A stretch of 64,000 bases of DNA from Cornus controversa (lineage: Eukaryota; Streptophyta; Magnoliopsida; Cornales; Cornaceae): positions 101,428,033 to 101,492,032 of the forward strand of contig CM048845.1 in NCBI GenBank assembly GCA_026545225.1, read 5' to 3'. Shown here piece by piece: positions 11,008 through 23,398 of this stretch. The stretch's first letter is position 1; the number at the start of each line of letters is the position of its first letter. Below the pieces are notes generated by a model that did no database searches, had not been told where the DNA came from, and saw only the letters and a program-made list of their open reading frames with translations. A program made the translations under genes and the position numbers.

Positions 11008-12110
11008 TGTTGTAGAAACAACCGCGAACCAAGTACAATCACGAAACACGACACAAAATGAAACAAGCATAATATACATAACACAAAAATTTATGTGGTT
11101 CGGCGATGTGCCTACGTCCATGGTGAAGATTCAGCGAAAGATTTCATTATGCGAAAATAAAGAGATTACAAGTTTTAACCCCAAACACTAGTTGTCGCTC
11201 TCTTACTCTATTTTTGCGTTTTCTCTCGTTACTCACTCCAAATCCTTAGATGCCCTTATCTATCGGGCTACAAGAGAGTCTTAATCCGAGTCCAAAACCC
11301 GCAAGTGAAAAATGGGTCATAATTTTTTTTTTGAGGGAGCTGCCATTTTTCGAGTCAAAACTAGGGGTGACAAAATTGGACACGATACGACAACACCACT
11401 TGAACTCGACAAGAATTAAGCGGGTTTGAGTTTGAGGTAAGTCGACACGTTTAATAAATGGGTCGACACGAACACGACATGCAAAAATTGGATTGGGTTT
11501 GGATTTAAGCTATCTAACCCGTGACACGATTATGACATGAGTTATTTATATATTATGATTTTATAAAAACTTATATATACATATTTATATATATTGCAAT
11601 TGTTTGTAATCTATTTGTTTGTTTAGAAGACTAATGTAGCCATAAAACGCAAAGATGAGATTGTTATGGTGTCTTTCCTGTTGTTGAATCATTTTAGTAT
11701 GTTTTTGAGTTTATATATAGATACAAAATTTATAATATAATTTAATTTTATGATTTATGTATTGATATGTACTTTATTTTTTATATGATCTTTAGAGAGA
11801 TGTTTAAGGGTAGAGAAATTCATATGATATAAGTTAAACGAATTAAAAATGCTATTAAATAAGTTGTGCCATTAGAGGATATGTTTATTAAACGGGTTAC
11901 ACGGGTTGACACGAGTAACACGTTTAATAAACGGGTTGGGCTAGTGTTGAGGGTCTCTGACACGATTATTAAACGGGTCGGGTTAGGGTTGAGCTGTTTA
12001 GTAGAATACTTGTAGATCGACACGACACGGGAACACGAATTGCTACCCCTAGTCAAAATTGTGTCGCAACACGACCTGAGCCAAGACAAAATTCGGGCCA
12101 CAACATAACA
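11008..12110 (-). repeat. Left (3') LTR of copia 2, split by an hAT-type element
   Basis: The LTR parts 11008-11361 and 12052-12110 match the intact right LTR (16205-16630) on both sides of a 690-bp insertion. Shared landmarks include TCGGGCTACAAGAGAG and ATTCGGGCCACAACATAACA. About 50 bases of the right LTR (the GGGGCGCAATGTGACTCGG area and a G/C-rich GAGGGGGCTGCCCGACC stretch) differ or are shortened here. Confidence 0.88.
11362..12051. mobile_element. Non-autonomous hAT-type element, copy 1 (690 bp)
   Basis: The ends are TAGGGGTGAC and GCTACCCCTA, followed inward by GACACGA/GTCGTGTCG-type repeats on both sides. The flanks GTCAAAAC (11354-11361) and GTCAAAAT (12052-12059) form an 8-bp target duplication with one mismatch, the length made by hAT transposases. 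Sub-terminal copies of ACGGGTT and GACACG recur, e.g. around 11890-11990. No transposase is encoded. A second full copy lies at 46677-47404. Confidence 0.88.
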
Positions 12111-12182
12111 AATCTCTACCTTGGCTCGAATTCTGCCAAACTTTGCAATCTCAGCTACTCCTTTCGCTTCTTTCACATGCCC

Positions 12183-15100
12183 CTAAAGGCCACAACAAGT
12201 GCAAACACCAATCAAGCCCAGACAGTGTCTGACTTTGATTGTAGGAATGACCTTAGTTATCATATCCGTCGGATTCTCTGTTGTCCCAATCTTCCTCACT
12301 GCAATAGCACCCTGTGCAATCACATCTCTGATGTAGTGCAACCTGACATCAATATGCGTGGTCCTCTCATGTAATATTTGATTTTTAGTCAGACGTATAG
12401 CACTCTGGCTATCACAAAACACAGTCAAATCATCCTGTTGCAATCTCAAATTACTAACCAAACCTCTAAGCCATATAGGTTCCTTCACTGCCTTTGTGGC
12501 TGCCATGTACTCGGCTTCTGTAGTAGACAATGCAACTGTAGACTGCAAAATCGTCTTCCAACTGATCACACTCTCACAAAGAGTAAAGACATACCCAGTC
12601 AAGGACCTCCTCCTATTAAGATCTCTAGCATAATCCGAATCAACATATCCAACAACACTCCCAGACATGTCGCTGCCTCTGTCACAAACTAATCCAACAT
12701 CTGTAGTTCCTCGTAAGTACCGTAATATCCATTTCACAGCCTGCCAATGGACTTTCCTTGGTCTATCCATGTATCTGCTCACTACACTACTTGTATGTGA
12801 AATGTCTGGCCTAGTGTATACCATAGCATACATGATGCTACCCACTGCACTAGCATAAGGAACACGAGACGTGCTCCACCTCCTCCTCGGTTTGTGGTAA
12901 CAATTCTGTCAAAAGTCTGAAGTGGGTTGCCAATGAAGTACTTATAGGCTTTGATGCTTGCATACCGAAGCGTTTCAGCACATTCTCAATGTATTTTGTC
13001 TGTGACAAATACAATTTGCTCGCTTCTCTGTCTTTGTAACCTTCTCAATGTATTTCGTCTGTGGCAAATACAATTTGCCCGCTTCTCTGTCTCTGTAAAT
13101 CTCCATACCCAAAATCCTCTTCGTGGCACCTAGATCCTTCATCTCAAATTCACCTCTAAGTTGAGCCTTTAACATGTTGATTTCTGACATGTTTCTGCAA
13201 GCTATCAAAATGTCATTAACATAGAGCAACAAGTATAAATACGAACCATTTGAGAGCCTCCTGTGATACACACAACTGTCGAACTCACTCTTATAGTAGC
13301 TACTCCCAACCATAAATGTGTCGAATCGCTTGTACCACTGTCTAGGAGACTACTTCAGCTTGTACAAGGACTTCTTCAGTAGGCAAAGGCAAACGTGGTC
13401 TTCCTTTTCCAGAATCTTAAACCCCTCAGGCTGATGTATATAAATTTGGTCTTCAACTCTTCATGCAAGAACACAGTTTTGACATCAAGCTGCTTAAGCT
13501 CCAAGTCATACAGAGCAACCATAGCAAGTAACTCTCGGATTGAGCCATGTTTCACAACAGGAGAGAAAACTTTATTGAAGTCCACCCTTTCCTTCTGTGT
13601 ATAACTCTTCGCCACCAAGCGTGTCTTGAACCTTGTATCCTCTACTCCTGGAGTTCTTTCCTTCTTCTTAAAGATCCACTTACAACCCACAATCTTTTGG
13701 CCTTTAGGCTTTTTGACTAGCTCCCAAGTCTGGTTCTTATGAAGAGACTCAATCCCCTCGCTCATGGCAACAGACCACTGTGTTGACTCTCCACCCGTGA
13801 TGGTCTCATGATAAATACACGGTACCTGCTTATCAATACTCTCTGCCACACTAAGTGCATAAGCAACCGAATTAGTATGTGAAAAACCATACTTTTGAGG
13901 TGGCTTAATCTACCTCCTCGGTCTATCTCTAGCCATGCTGTACCGCTGCAACTGTGCATTTTCTTCCTCAACCTGAAATTGCACCTGCTCATCGTTTGAT
14001 TGATCAGGAACACTCTATAACTAAACCTCTGATAGCTCCACCTCACTGACACCTTGAGCTCTAGCTGAATCAACTTCCTCCTTCTGTGAGATAAGCATTG
14101 CAGACTCATGAAAAGTCACATCTCTGCTAACAAGTAATTTATTTCTTAAAGCATTCGGGCAACACAATTTGTATCCCTTGACCCCAGGCTTATAACCAAG
14201 AAATATGCAATTCTTAGCCCTCGGTTTAAGCTTCCCCTCATTAACATGAGCGTACGCAGGACACCTAAATATTCTCATATTACTGTAACTAGCAGGAGAA
14301 CTCGACCATACTTCCTCCATGGTTTTACAGTCGATAACATTTGATGGAGACTGGTTCACCAAGAAACAAGCTGTGGAAACAGCTTCTGCCCTGAACACTT
14401 TGTCTAACTCAACATTGGACAACATACACCGTGCTCTCTCCAATAGTGTTCTGTTCATCCGTTCTGCAACTTCATTCTACAGCGGAGTTTTTCTCACTAT
14501 GCAGTGTCTCACAATCTCGTGAGTCCTGTAGAACTCATTAAATTCTCCATCACAGAACTCCAAACCATTGTCTGTCCTCAAACGTTTAACCTATTTTTCA
14601 GTTTGCTTTTCAATCAAAGTCTTCCACTACTTGAACGTGACAAATGCCTCATTCTTATGTTTCAGAATGTAAACCCAAACTTTTCGAGAAAAATCATCAA
14701 TCAACGTCATCATATATCTACCAACACCATGTGTTTTAACCTGAGAAGGACCCTAAAGATTAGAATGGATATAATCCATTGTGTCCTTGGTTCTGTACTG
14801 AGCTTCACTCTGCATTGTTTCTCGAAGACACAATGCTCACAGAAAACTAGCTTTTCGATTTTTTTACCATTAAGGAGACCCTGCTTATTGAGAACATCCA
14901 TCCCCTTCTCACTCATATGCCCCAACCGCATATGTCACAACCTGGTAGTATCTAAATTTGGATCCGAGGACGACACTGCAGCATAACCTGTAACTGTGCT
15001 ACCCTGCAGAGCATACAATCCATGCTGCTTCAGTCCCTTCATCACCACAAAAGCATCAATTGAAACCTTAATGACTCCACCTTCAACCTTGTAAGTGCAG

Positions 15101-16167
15101 CGGATGGAATCTAGCTTACCCAGGGAAATCAAATTCTTCTTCAGTTCTGGAACATGCCTGACATCAGTCAGTGTTCTCACTATATTGTCAAACATCTTGA
15201 TTCGAACTATACCGATACCTACAACTTTGCACGACACATTATTTCCCATTAGAACTTTTCCCTCCATCAATGGAACGATAAGAGATAAATTAGTCCCTGC
15301 TAAGACAAATGTGATACGAGCAACCCGAATCGCTAGAGCCACAGACAGAAATTGTGAGAACACTACCACCATCTTAATCACTACCCTCTGCAACAGTCAC
15401 CCCAGCGGCTTCTGAGGATTTTCCCGTTTCTTTCTTACACTCCGGACAGTCTTTCCTGAAGTGCCTTTCCTTGTGACAGGTGAAGTATTTTAGCACCTTC
15501 GATTTGTTCTTAAACTTCAAACGACCTCTACTGTCAGACCCTCCCTTCTGATTCGTTCTTCCTCTAACAACTAAGCCCTCTGCCGAACTTTCTGTATTGC
15601 CCCCAAACGTCATTCTCTGCAACTCTTTAGAATTTAAAGATGCATTCACGTCTTCCATGGACAAATTAGTTCCGCCATATATCATCGTATCGACAAAGTT
15701 CTCGTACGAGGGTGGTAGAGAACACAATAGAATAATAGCTTGATTCTCATCCTCTGTTTTAACTTCAATATTCTTCAAATCTATGATGACAGCATTAACC
15801 TTGTCAAGGTGGTCTTTTAGAGACGAACCTTTTTGCATCTAAAGAGTCAACAATCGCTTCTTTAGGTACAAGCGATTCGCAAGAGACTTAATTATATAAC
15901 GGAATTCCAACTTGCTCCACAGCCCATTCGTCGTAGTTTCTCCAGAAACTTCTCGCAAAACCTCGTTACTCAAACACAACAGAATCGCACTGTGTGCTTT
16001 CTCCATAGCCTCATCTTTCTGATCGTCCTTTCATTTTTTTGGCAGTGCATCTTTTCCCTTCAGCGCCTTAGATATACCATGTTGAATCAACAGGGTCTAC
16101 ATCGTAACCCGCCACAGGTTGAAGTCGTTCATGCCATTAAACTTCTCAATTTTCATAAACTTGGTTG
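12183..16167 (-). pseudogene. Broken copia 2 gag-pol
   Basis: Minus-strand fragments in several frames. Gag starts near 16167 (MSTKFMKIEKFNGMNDFNLW) and reaches 15374 with several stops, ending in a knuckle (CHKERHFRKDC) that has lost its first Cys. Protease region 14935-15393 has VLMGNNVSCKVVGIG and LTDVRHVPELKKNLISLG. Integrase pieces are at 14710-14931 (MRLGHMSEKGMDVL, CEHCVFEKQC) and 14021-14458. RT is at 13376-13849 (VGCKWIFKKKERTPG) and 12975-13313 (LLYVNDILIACRNM, where the usual YVDD is YVND). RNase H is at 12183-12845 (LSTTEAEYMAATKAVKEPIW). The motifs are those of Tnt1-94-type copia. The YVND change and many breaks mean no active enzyme. Confidence 0.9.
12983..13100 (-). repeat. 59-bp tandem duplication inside the RT remnant
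   Basis: The unit beginning TTCTCAATGTATTTTGTCTG at 12983 repeats at 13042 with four to five differences. Because 59 is not a multiple of three, the duplication shifts the RT frame. Confidence 0.85.
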
Positions 16168-16204
16168 ACATTCCAGTTTAGAACCGAAAGTTTTGATACT
16201 AATT

Positions 16205-16630
16205 TGTTGTGGAAACAATCGCGAACCAGGCACAATCACGAAACACAATACAAAACGAAACAAGCACAACACACAGAACACAAGAATTTACGTGGTTCGA
16301 CGATATTCCTGCATTCATGACAAAGATCCGATAAAAGATTTCACTATGCGAAAATAAGGAAATTATAAGTTTCAACCTCAAATCCTAACTCTTGCTCTCT
16401 TACTCTCTTTTTGTGTTTTCTGTGTTTTCTCTCGTTACTCACTCCAAACCCTTTGATGCCCTTATATATCGGGCTACAAGAGAGTTTTAATCCGGGCCCA
16501 AAACTCGCAAGCGAAAACCGGGTCATAAAATTTTTCTCGAGGGGGCTGCCCGACCCCGTGGCATTTTTCGGATCAAAACTGGGGCGCAATGTGACTCGGA
16601 CCGAGACAAAATTCGGGCCACAACATAACA
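16205..16630 (-). repeat. Right (5') LTR of copia element 2
   Basis: The complete 426-bp LTR, TGTTGTGG to CATAACA, that defines the element's LTR length. It matches both halves of the split left LTR. Confidence 0.9.
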
Positions 16631-19600
16631 CTCTTGATCTACCTAAAGTTGCAGTAAGCCCCTTTTGTCAGATTACAGTTAAGATTGAACAAAAATAAGG
16701 TGCGTTGCACGTGCTGTTTATTTGGCAAAAAATGATCACTATACCCTTTTTGTATTTCATTAAAAATATTTAGTTTTTATATTTTTAAATTTGAAACATA
16801 TATTATGTCATTCTAGTAATTTCTCATCACCTTTAATAGTGATCTTACAGCAAAAGGAATGGATTGCATTTCTTTGGTAGGGTTGGCATGAAATTAGTTC
16901 AGGAAGGGTTAGTTGCAAAAGTTAGTTCAGGAAGGGTTAGTTGCAAAAGTCGAGTAGTACAAGGGTTTTTTTTGGCAATTAACCTACAAGTTTAAGTAAA
17001 CAATAGTGTTAAAATATATAAACAATTAAACTATCACGAGCTCCTTTTAAAATTATATAATTAACATCTCAATTAACAAGTGTAAGTTTCTATCAAGATT
17101 CGTCTTTTTTTTTTTTTTGTGTGTGGATAAGTAAAGGTTTCTTATCAAGATTCATCTTATTATTCTTGTTTAGTCATTGTCTTTCTTAGAATCTTCTTAA
17201 TTAGATAAATCTGTTCAGGAATTGAACACAACTGAACAAATAGTGTTGTGACAGACGTCCATTTGCCATGTGTAAAGGGTCACACACAACTCATTGATAT
17301 ACAAAATAGTTGTTGATCGTATACAGCTCATTGATTGTACATGACTCACCCAAAAGACACTTATCCTCTATCGCTACTAAACTAAGCCAAGCATATCCAA
17401 AATGCTTTTCACTCAGTTCCCTTATGGTATGTAGGGATCAAAGATATCTCACTCATCCGGCAAAAGAATTATGCTGAATAATTAAGAGCATTGTGGCTAG
17501 GGCCACAAACACTTGCTTGATGGGATCACACTAAGAATCACCCATCTTCCACCATTAAGGATCACACAAAACTAACCCTTGTTAGAGTCGTCTTATGTAC
17601 CCATCACTCCTAGCCATCCTCGTTCAGAGAGCTTATCAGTCAGGTGAATCGGTGATTTGAAAATCAAGTAGAGAGATAGTAAGGACTTGGACACATGATT
17701 TTGATAGAGGTAAATGGACAATTTGATTTTTCATAATTAATTTTATCTCATACATTTTGTTGATCTTAACATAGTTAAAATAGATATTTAGGAAAAAATT
17801 ATGATGATGTTAGCAAAATTTATCACTGCCAATAACAGTGACAAGCAGGAGCAGAATTCTGTGTCAGTGAACAAAGGGAAGGAGTACTGTGGAATTTCAG
17901 AAATTATTAATACTGTCATTAAATTTTTAACAGTGCAATTTCTCCCCTTTTTTGGAGCTAGTTGGTATATCAAAGTAACCAACATTTTAGTACAATGTGA
18001 CATATTCATTGCACATGAAGCTTCTACATTGAATGAAAAATTCTTATCTTGGTTTAGCATTGATTTGCTGATTACAAGAGAGAGACCACCAGGTCTCAAA
18101 CTTCATTGCACATAAAAAGTAAATATATATAAAAAGGTAAAAATCCCTGAACCAAGTTGGACTCTAGGCTGGTATTCCACTTTTAATCCAAATTAAATTC
18201 AGCGTTGAAAAATAGTGGAAGATCAAGTACTTGTTGAAAAATGAAGAAAACCTAATGCGTAAGCGCAGCCTAGGTTCAGGTTGCACTTGTCCAGCCTTAC
18301 GCTTTCTCGTAGTTTATTAGAGGGAAAGTGGTAATTGTGTCATCGTTTTTGGACTTAAAATAATTGCATTTAATCGACTTGCATTTTTCACTTCTCCTAT
18401 TTGACAGACGCTAGATTTGAGTCTTGTCATGTTCATGGCTTCAAATCCATTTGATTATCTGAAAGATTTCATTTTGAGTTTTGCATCTATCCAAAGTTAG
18501 TTTTCCATTTGGGGCTAGGAAAAAAATGCATCTAGTCTATTTATATTCCTTCCTTTTTTGTAAGTAATGGGATTTGAAATTTTGAACCTTGTGTGCAGAA
18601 TTTGAAGTCCACTTGCATATCTGTATGTTAACATCTTTCCATGGGCATCTCTGTGACTGATAAACTCCATGCAACATGCAATTACCCCACCAAACCCATC
18701 ATGTAAGCCCTTTTGTTTTCATGCAGGTCATGGTCATCGAATATCTTTTCACTAACCTATGATACATCTGTATGCTCTCATGCATGTTTGTATGACAGGC
18801 ATGAGAGTAATGCATGGTGCTGTGAGCACTAAGTTGTGCAAAGATTTATTTTTATTTTTACTACTAGTAACACTAGCATTGGTGACTTAAATTCATAAAA
18901 GCTAATATATTTATGTGCTCATAAACATACAACAGACATGGATCATGGTGTTCTTGCACATTAAGAAACAGCTTTGGAACTGTTACTGACCATGGTGTCC
19001 GTATCCTGGAGTCTAGTCCTACCTCATCTACATTGAACCCAATCACAACTCTCTCTCTCTCTCTCTAAACCCTTCTTCAAGTCACCTAAAACTGAAGCTA
19101 TGCGGTACCACAAAGTGGAAGAACGCGAGAGCCCACCTCATGCAAACCCTCCTCACTACTTCATGCTGTCACACACACAAAGCAGGCGACTCCACAGGTC
19201 GCCTAAATATGCAGCCATGTCTCATGACTCCACACCCTACCTCATGCCAGCATACTTCAACATTTGGCCTAATTTAGCACATTGTACCAAAATACATATC
19301 CTTATCTAACATGTATCTATCCTTTGTTCCATTAATACTCTTGAAATACATCGTCTCTCAGTGATAAATTCCAATGAAGCCGAAGAGAACTAATGGAGCA
19401 TTTTCAATGAGACAGCCTAAAAGATTTGTATTCAACCAAGAACCGAATCAAAGGGCACAGTTGCACAAAAAGAAAGAAACTGAAGAGCTCCAGTTGCAAG
19501 TTGACCATCTTGTACTGCGGATCATATAACAACATCTTTATTCATTTGTCAAGAGTATAATTGCCAAATCTTCTAAGAGAATGCAACTCTTACTGCAGAA

Positions 19601-20060
19601 AGTTATTGTGGATCAGGAATCCTCCACCAAGTGATAGGGAAGTGGTTGGTCGCTGCAACATCTGCCTAAGGGCTGAAGCTTCAACCGGGTCTATCACTGG
19701 TTCCATGAATTTGCTTCATTGACTAGGAGTATATGCTTTGGGGTTGATTTAAAATATTGTCCCTTAGGTTTCATAATAATCAATGGACATCAATTTTTTT
19801 TGGCTGTAGATATTGGATTGAAAATATGTCATGGCATTGTTGAACAGTTCTGTTTATGGGTCTGTTCTGATGCACTGAGGTTAAAATGTAGAATTAGTCA
19901 TCTTTGTGATTTGAATCAAGTTCAATGTATCTATTGTTTCTATTAGTTTTGATCTTGCACCATCTCATCTGATCATACCCAGAAGAAACCGTGCATCATT
20001 ACACTAATTTTTTTCCCTGAATCATCATTACTCTATTTCATTTGTTCCCCCCGCATAAAG
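16631..20060. other. Intergenic region before membrane-protein gene 1
   Basis: No gene I can support. A perfect tandem pair of 28-bp units lies at 16894-16921 and 16922-16949 (TTAGTTCAGGAAGGGTTAGT start). An open frame on both strands at 17788-18115 has no known motif. A CT-repeat lies at ~19052-19068, just ahead of a 69-codon open frame at 19100-19309 that I do not recognise. Short open pieces at 19376-19535 and 19606-19720 (e.g. GRCNICLRAEA) could be decayed exons but have no partner. Confidence 0.4.
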
Positions 20061-20645
20061 ATGGAAAAATTGCCAGATCAGTGCCTTCAAAGCCTTGCGC
20101 CCCCTACACCAACAGCACCAGAGCCACCAAACCTGTCCCATCCACCAACAATGCTGGAGCCACCAAGCCCTCCTCCACCAGTACTAATTCCTTCCATGTC
20201 TGATCTAGAAGGCTCAGTGGTTGAGCAGCGACACCAAAAGCTTCAAACAGCAGTGGTTCTACCCCTTGATGCTGCTCAGCCTGCGCATAATGGCCATCCC
20301 AACCTGGATTGGCCGGTGATGGTAGTTGCATCTTGCTTTCAGTCTGCAGTTGCAATCGCACTTAATTCACTTAAAATTGGTGAAGAACTTCCTACAACCT
20401 TCCACATGATGTGTCTCGCTATGGTAGTTGCTGTTGCAACACTCATTGTGTCAAAGTACATCTCTCCAAAGTATCCGGTCAGAGCTCGTGCACTAGAACA
20501 TGTGGGGATTCTTTCTGGAGTCAGCGCATTCCTCATCGCCATCACAATATCTTCTCCACTCTACCTCAAGCTCACGTCTTGGATCATCTTTGCTCTTTCC
20601 CTAGTTGTCATTTTAGTCTGCAACTGTCGCAAAGCTCCTGTTTGA
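20061..20645 (+). CDS. Proline-rich four-pass membrane protein, family copy 1 (194 aa)
   Basis: An intact single-exon frame. Residues 10-45 are proline-rich (SLAPPTPTAPEPP, PPSPPPPVLIP) and likely cytosolic or disordered. Four hydrophobic segments follow at about 84-102, 113-132, 147-166 and 169-187, with the conserved linker SKYISPKYP between TM2 and TM3 and LEHVGIL starting TM3. The same linker and LEHVG block recur in the copies at 38977 and 44844, so this is a local family. I do not recognise the family and assign no function; localisation to a cell membrane is inferred from the hydrophobic pattern, and no cleavable signal peptide is seen. The start is the ATG at 20061, whose MEKLPDQCLQSL aligns with the start of copy 2 (MNQCLQTL). 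Residues KAPV end the chain after CNCRK. Confidence 0.8.
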   Translation: MEKLPDQCLQSLAPPTPTAPEPPNLSHPPTMLEPPSPPPPVLIPSMSDLEGSVVEQRHQKLQTAVVLPLDAAQPAHNGHPNLDWPVMVVASCFQSAVAIALNSLKIGEELPTTFHMMCLAMVVAVATLIVSKYISPKYPVRARALEHVGILSGVSAFLIAITISSPLYLKLTSWIIFALSLVVILVCNCRKAPV

Positions 20646-22340
20646 TCATATATTGAAGGATCGTGTATGCTCCAACCAGGTTCCATTTTTCCTACTTTTC
20701 TTTTACTCACTGATTCATTGGTTTCTAAGCATGTCCAGGGAGAATGGTAGAGTTAAAATTTCGAAAGTTTGCATTGGGGTAGCTACTACTTTTGTGCCCC
20801 TGTAGTCCGTCTTTATACGAGTTTCATATAGCATATATATGGTTGGTTATTAAATGGATTTACTTGTTTATTTATTTTTACATTTTTACTTTAGTATTGT
20901 ATCCCAAAAAATAAAACACATCAATATCATGCTTTTTAGTATTGAAACACTTGAAGAGGAAGAGTGAGAAGACGTGTCTTGCTTTTTTAGAATTTAATAT
21001 GTTGGTGTATTCGATCGTGTCTATGTTACCTAGGATGAAAGTGTACAGAACCCAAGTGAGATTGGCTCCTGTGTATATTCATGCCTCGTGTACATTTCAT
21101 GCAATATTATCATTTGATGAAACATCGGTACATGTATGAGAATCTGTTTGCATCCAAATTAGCAAACCAAAACCAAGGCCGATGCAGCAAAGGCCACGTC
21201 GACAAAGAGAATCCGTTACAGAAGTGCTTCGCCCAAGTTGTTTTCCATTATAAAAGAAAGTCACCCACAGCCAAAACTAGTATAGCCGATTCACTCAGCT
21301 TGTTTTCTACTCAACCCATGATCTGAGACGAGATTTGACTTGTAAATGTTCGACCAATTAATCGATTATATTGTCAGTATACATGCGGACGTGCCTGAAT
21401 TGTAAAATCGGCTCAAGAGAGAATAAGTTGGTCGAACAAAATATAATAGTGGTCTTTTAATGTTTAAAATACTAATATCAAATAATAGTTAATAGTTTTT
21501 TTAAAAAAATTATTATTCATGAACTTTTTGATGTTACTAGTTAGATAACTTGTGATTATTAGTTGTAACAAATTCATCAAGAGTTTTTTTTAGATTGAAT
21601 TATTTTATCTATTTCACTTTTTTTTTAAGTTTTCATATTGTGATTCATATTTTATATTACACATTCAATAATATAAATAAAAATGGCCACAAACTAAATA
21701 TACAATTTCTATGATAAACAAATAATAATAAAACTACAAAATAAATTAAGTTAAAGAACAATACAACCTAATGTTATACAAATCTTTTCCAATGCTCCAA
21801 CAAAGTCTTCAACACTTTTACTCCTAAAATATGTAAGAGAATAAAATATATATGTAGAGAGAGTGAGAGAAGATGGAGTGAGATAGTGAGAGAGATGCGT
21901 TCAGGGAGAGACCGTAATGAGGGGGGAGAAGAAGACATCTCTAATGAGGAGAGTAGATGAGTAAAAAAAACGAGATAAGGGTTTTTTTATAAGAGAAACA
22001 AAAATTAAGAGTTTAATTAAAAAAGGTAGGAAATTAGAAAAAAAAAGTAAAAGTAGATGAAAAGTTTTATCACTTTTCAATAATCATTTGTTCGATAAGA
22101 TGAATAAAAACTTTTATTATCCTAAAATATTAATACACCCTAATTGGCTGGAAGGAGGAGAGGAGAGGAGAGAAAAAAAATGTGTAAGAAGGATAAGAGA
22201 AAGAAAAAAAAATGTAAGAGATAATAATAAATAAAAATTAAAAATAAGAGTTTAATAGAGAAAATCTTGGAATAGATGGAAAGTTTTATCAGCTTTCAAT
22301 ACCATTTATCCAATGAAAATAAGGTAGGAATAAATTATAG
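20646..22340. other. Intergenic region after membrane-protein gene 1
   Basis: The 3' UTR of copy 1 probably covers the first 200-300 bases. From 21450 the sequence is AT- and purine-rich. Two diverged copies of a ~170-bp block are seen at ~21980-22150 and ~22195-22350; both contain AAGAGTTTAAT and GATGAAAAGTTTTATCA-like stretches. No coding sequence is evident. Confidence 0.4.
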
Positions 22341-22351
22341 GAGTGTACTTT

Positions 22352-22412
22352 AATACATCCTACTTGTTGAGGCCTAAATACAATACATTCTACTTGTTGA
22401 GGCCTAAATACA
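22352..22412. repeat. 30-bp tandem duplication
   Basis: The unit AATACATCCTACTTGTTGAG plus GCCTAAATAC occurs twice in a row, starting at 22352 and 22382, with one difference. Confidence 0.85.
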
Positions 22413-22499
22413 AGGGAATGAAAATTTTTAAGGGCCTAATAAATGAATTCTATTGGCTGGGGCTTTAGTTGACTGTCTAAGTCACCTAAGGCTTCAGCC

Positions 22500-22770
22500 G
22501 ACCCTAAGAGATAAAATGAGAGAGATGTAGATAGACAGAATGATTAGAGAAGGTAGAGAGCAAACAACGGCCCTGGGAGATAGATTGAGGGAGATGTAGA
22601 TAGACATAATGACTAGAGGAGGTAGAGAGCAAGCAAGTATGAGGGAGATCTAGACTAAGGAGAGATATGACAATATTCTGTGAGAATATTGGGAGAGATA
22701 AATAAGTGGCTGTGGAATATTGAAACTAGGAGTTCCTTTCATTTATTTATTTATTGTAGTTGAATACAAC
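22500..22770 (+). repeat. Dispersed purine-rich repeat with internal 69-bp tandem duplication
   Basis: GATGTAGATAGACAGAATGA at 22524 recurs at 22593 (69-bp period). The whole block, including AATATTCTGTGAGAATATT (~22668) and GTAGTTGAATACAAC (~22756), is found inverted at 51221-51440. This marks a dispersed repeat, possibly part of an LTR. Its ends and class are not determined. Confidence 0.6.
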
Positions 22771-23040
22771 TAACTTCCTAAAAGAGGGTTACATGATAAA
22801 AATAAAACAAGATACTTACATAAAAGAGAAATACAGGAAATATAAATATAAATCAATGCACATAACGTGTCTTCAAATCCCACCATTGTAGTTTCTTCAT
22901 TCCAGCCTTTAAGAGTCCAAGTCATACTCAAACTCATATAACTCTTCCCCTAAGCTCCTATAGAGTCCAATTCACACTTGGACTTATCCACACAGCCAGC
23001 CTTACATGTAATAGTTTGTCATAGTCCTTAGCCTTCACAG

Positions 23041-23180
23041 AGTCCATAACTCAACAAATACCTTCCCATTAATATAGCATACTCCAGTCTTGTAAGAGTC
23101 AGCCTTCAGAGAGTCCATAGCTCAGCAAATACCTTCCCATTAATATAGTATACTCCAGTCTTGTATGAGTTCATCTTCAA
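23041..23180. repeat. 71-bp tandem duplication
   Basis: AGTCCATAACTCAACAAATA at 23041 repeats at 23112 as AGTCCATAGCTCAGCAAATA, and the match continues through CCTTCCCATTAATATAG and ACTCCAGTCTTGTA. Confidence 0.85.
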
Positions 23181-23398
23181 TGCAAACTTATCTTCACACA
23201 ATCTCGAGTGTTCACCTCAGTTCAAACTTATATATATATATATAGTCCTTAAATATTCAAAGTCCACACTCATTTATCCTCTGAATTTAGCTAGAGTCCC
23301 AAGTGACCATGATTTCATGTTACCAAGCTTATTGTAATACCCCATTATTATTTTTAAATATATCATTTTTGCAATAATTCTATTTTTGAGTTTACACT

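Larger units (their letters stand above)
11008..16630 (-). mobile_element. Copia LTR retrotransposon 2 (Tnt1-94-like), degenerate
   Basis: LTRs at 11008-12110 (interrupted) and 16205-16630 begin TGTTGT and end CATAACA. The flanks TTCTT (11003-11007) and CTCTT (16631-16635) are a likely 5-bp target duplication with one mismatch. Coding parts read on the minus strand in the order gag, zinc knuckle, protease, integrase, RT, RNase H. A degenerate tRNA-iMet primer site (reverse complement of ~16185-16203, reading TAGTATCAAAAC) adjoins the right LTR, and a polypurine tract (reverse of 12111-12130) adjoins the left LTR. All genes are broken. Confidence 0.92.

Noticed and set aside
17788..18115. Open frames of about 103 codons on both strands
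   Set aside because: They overlap each other on opposite strands, have no recognisable motif, and lie in sequence without other gene signals.
19100..19309. 69-codon open frame after a CT-rich leader-like stretch
   Set aside because: No family is recognised and there is no adjoining exon; the CT run alone is weak evidence for a gene.
22750..23330. Possible coding region left of the solo LTR
   Set aside because: Only short open frames, and a 71-bp tandem duplication that would disrupt any frame.
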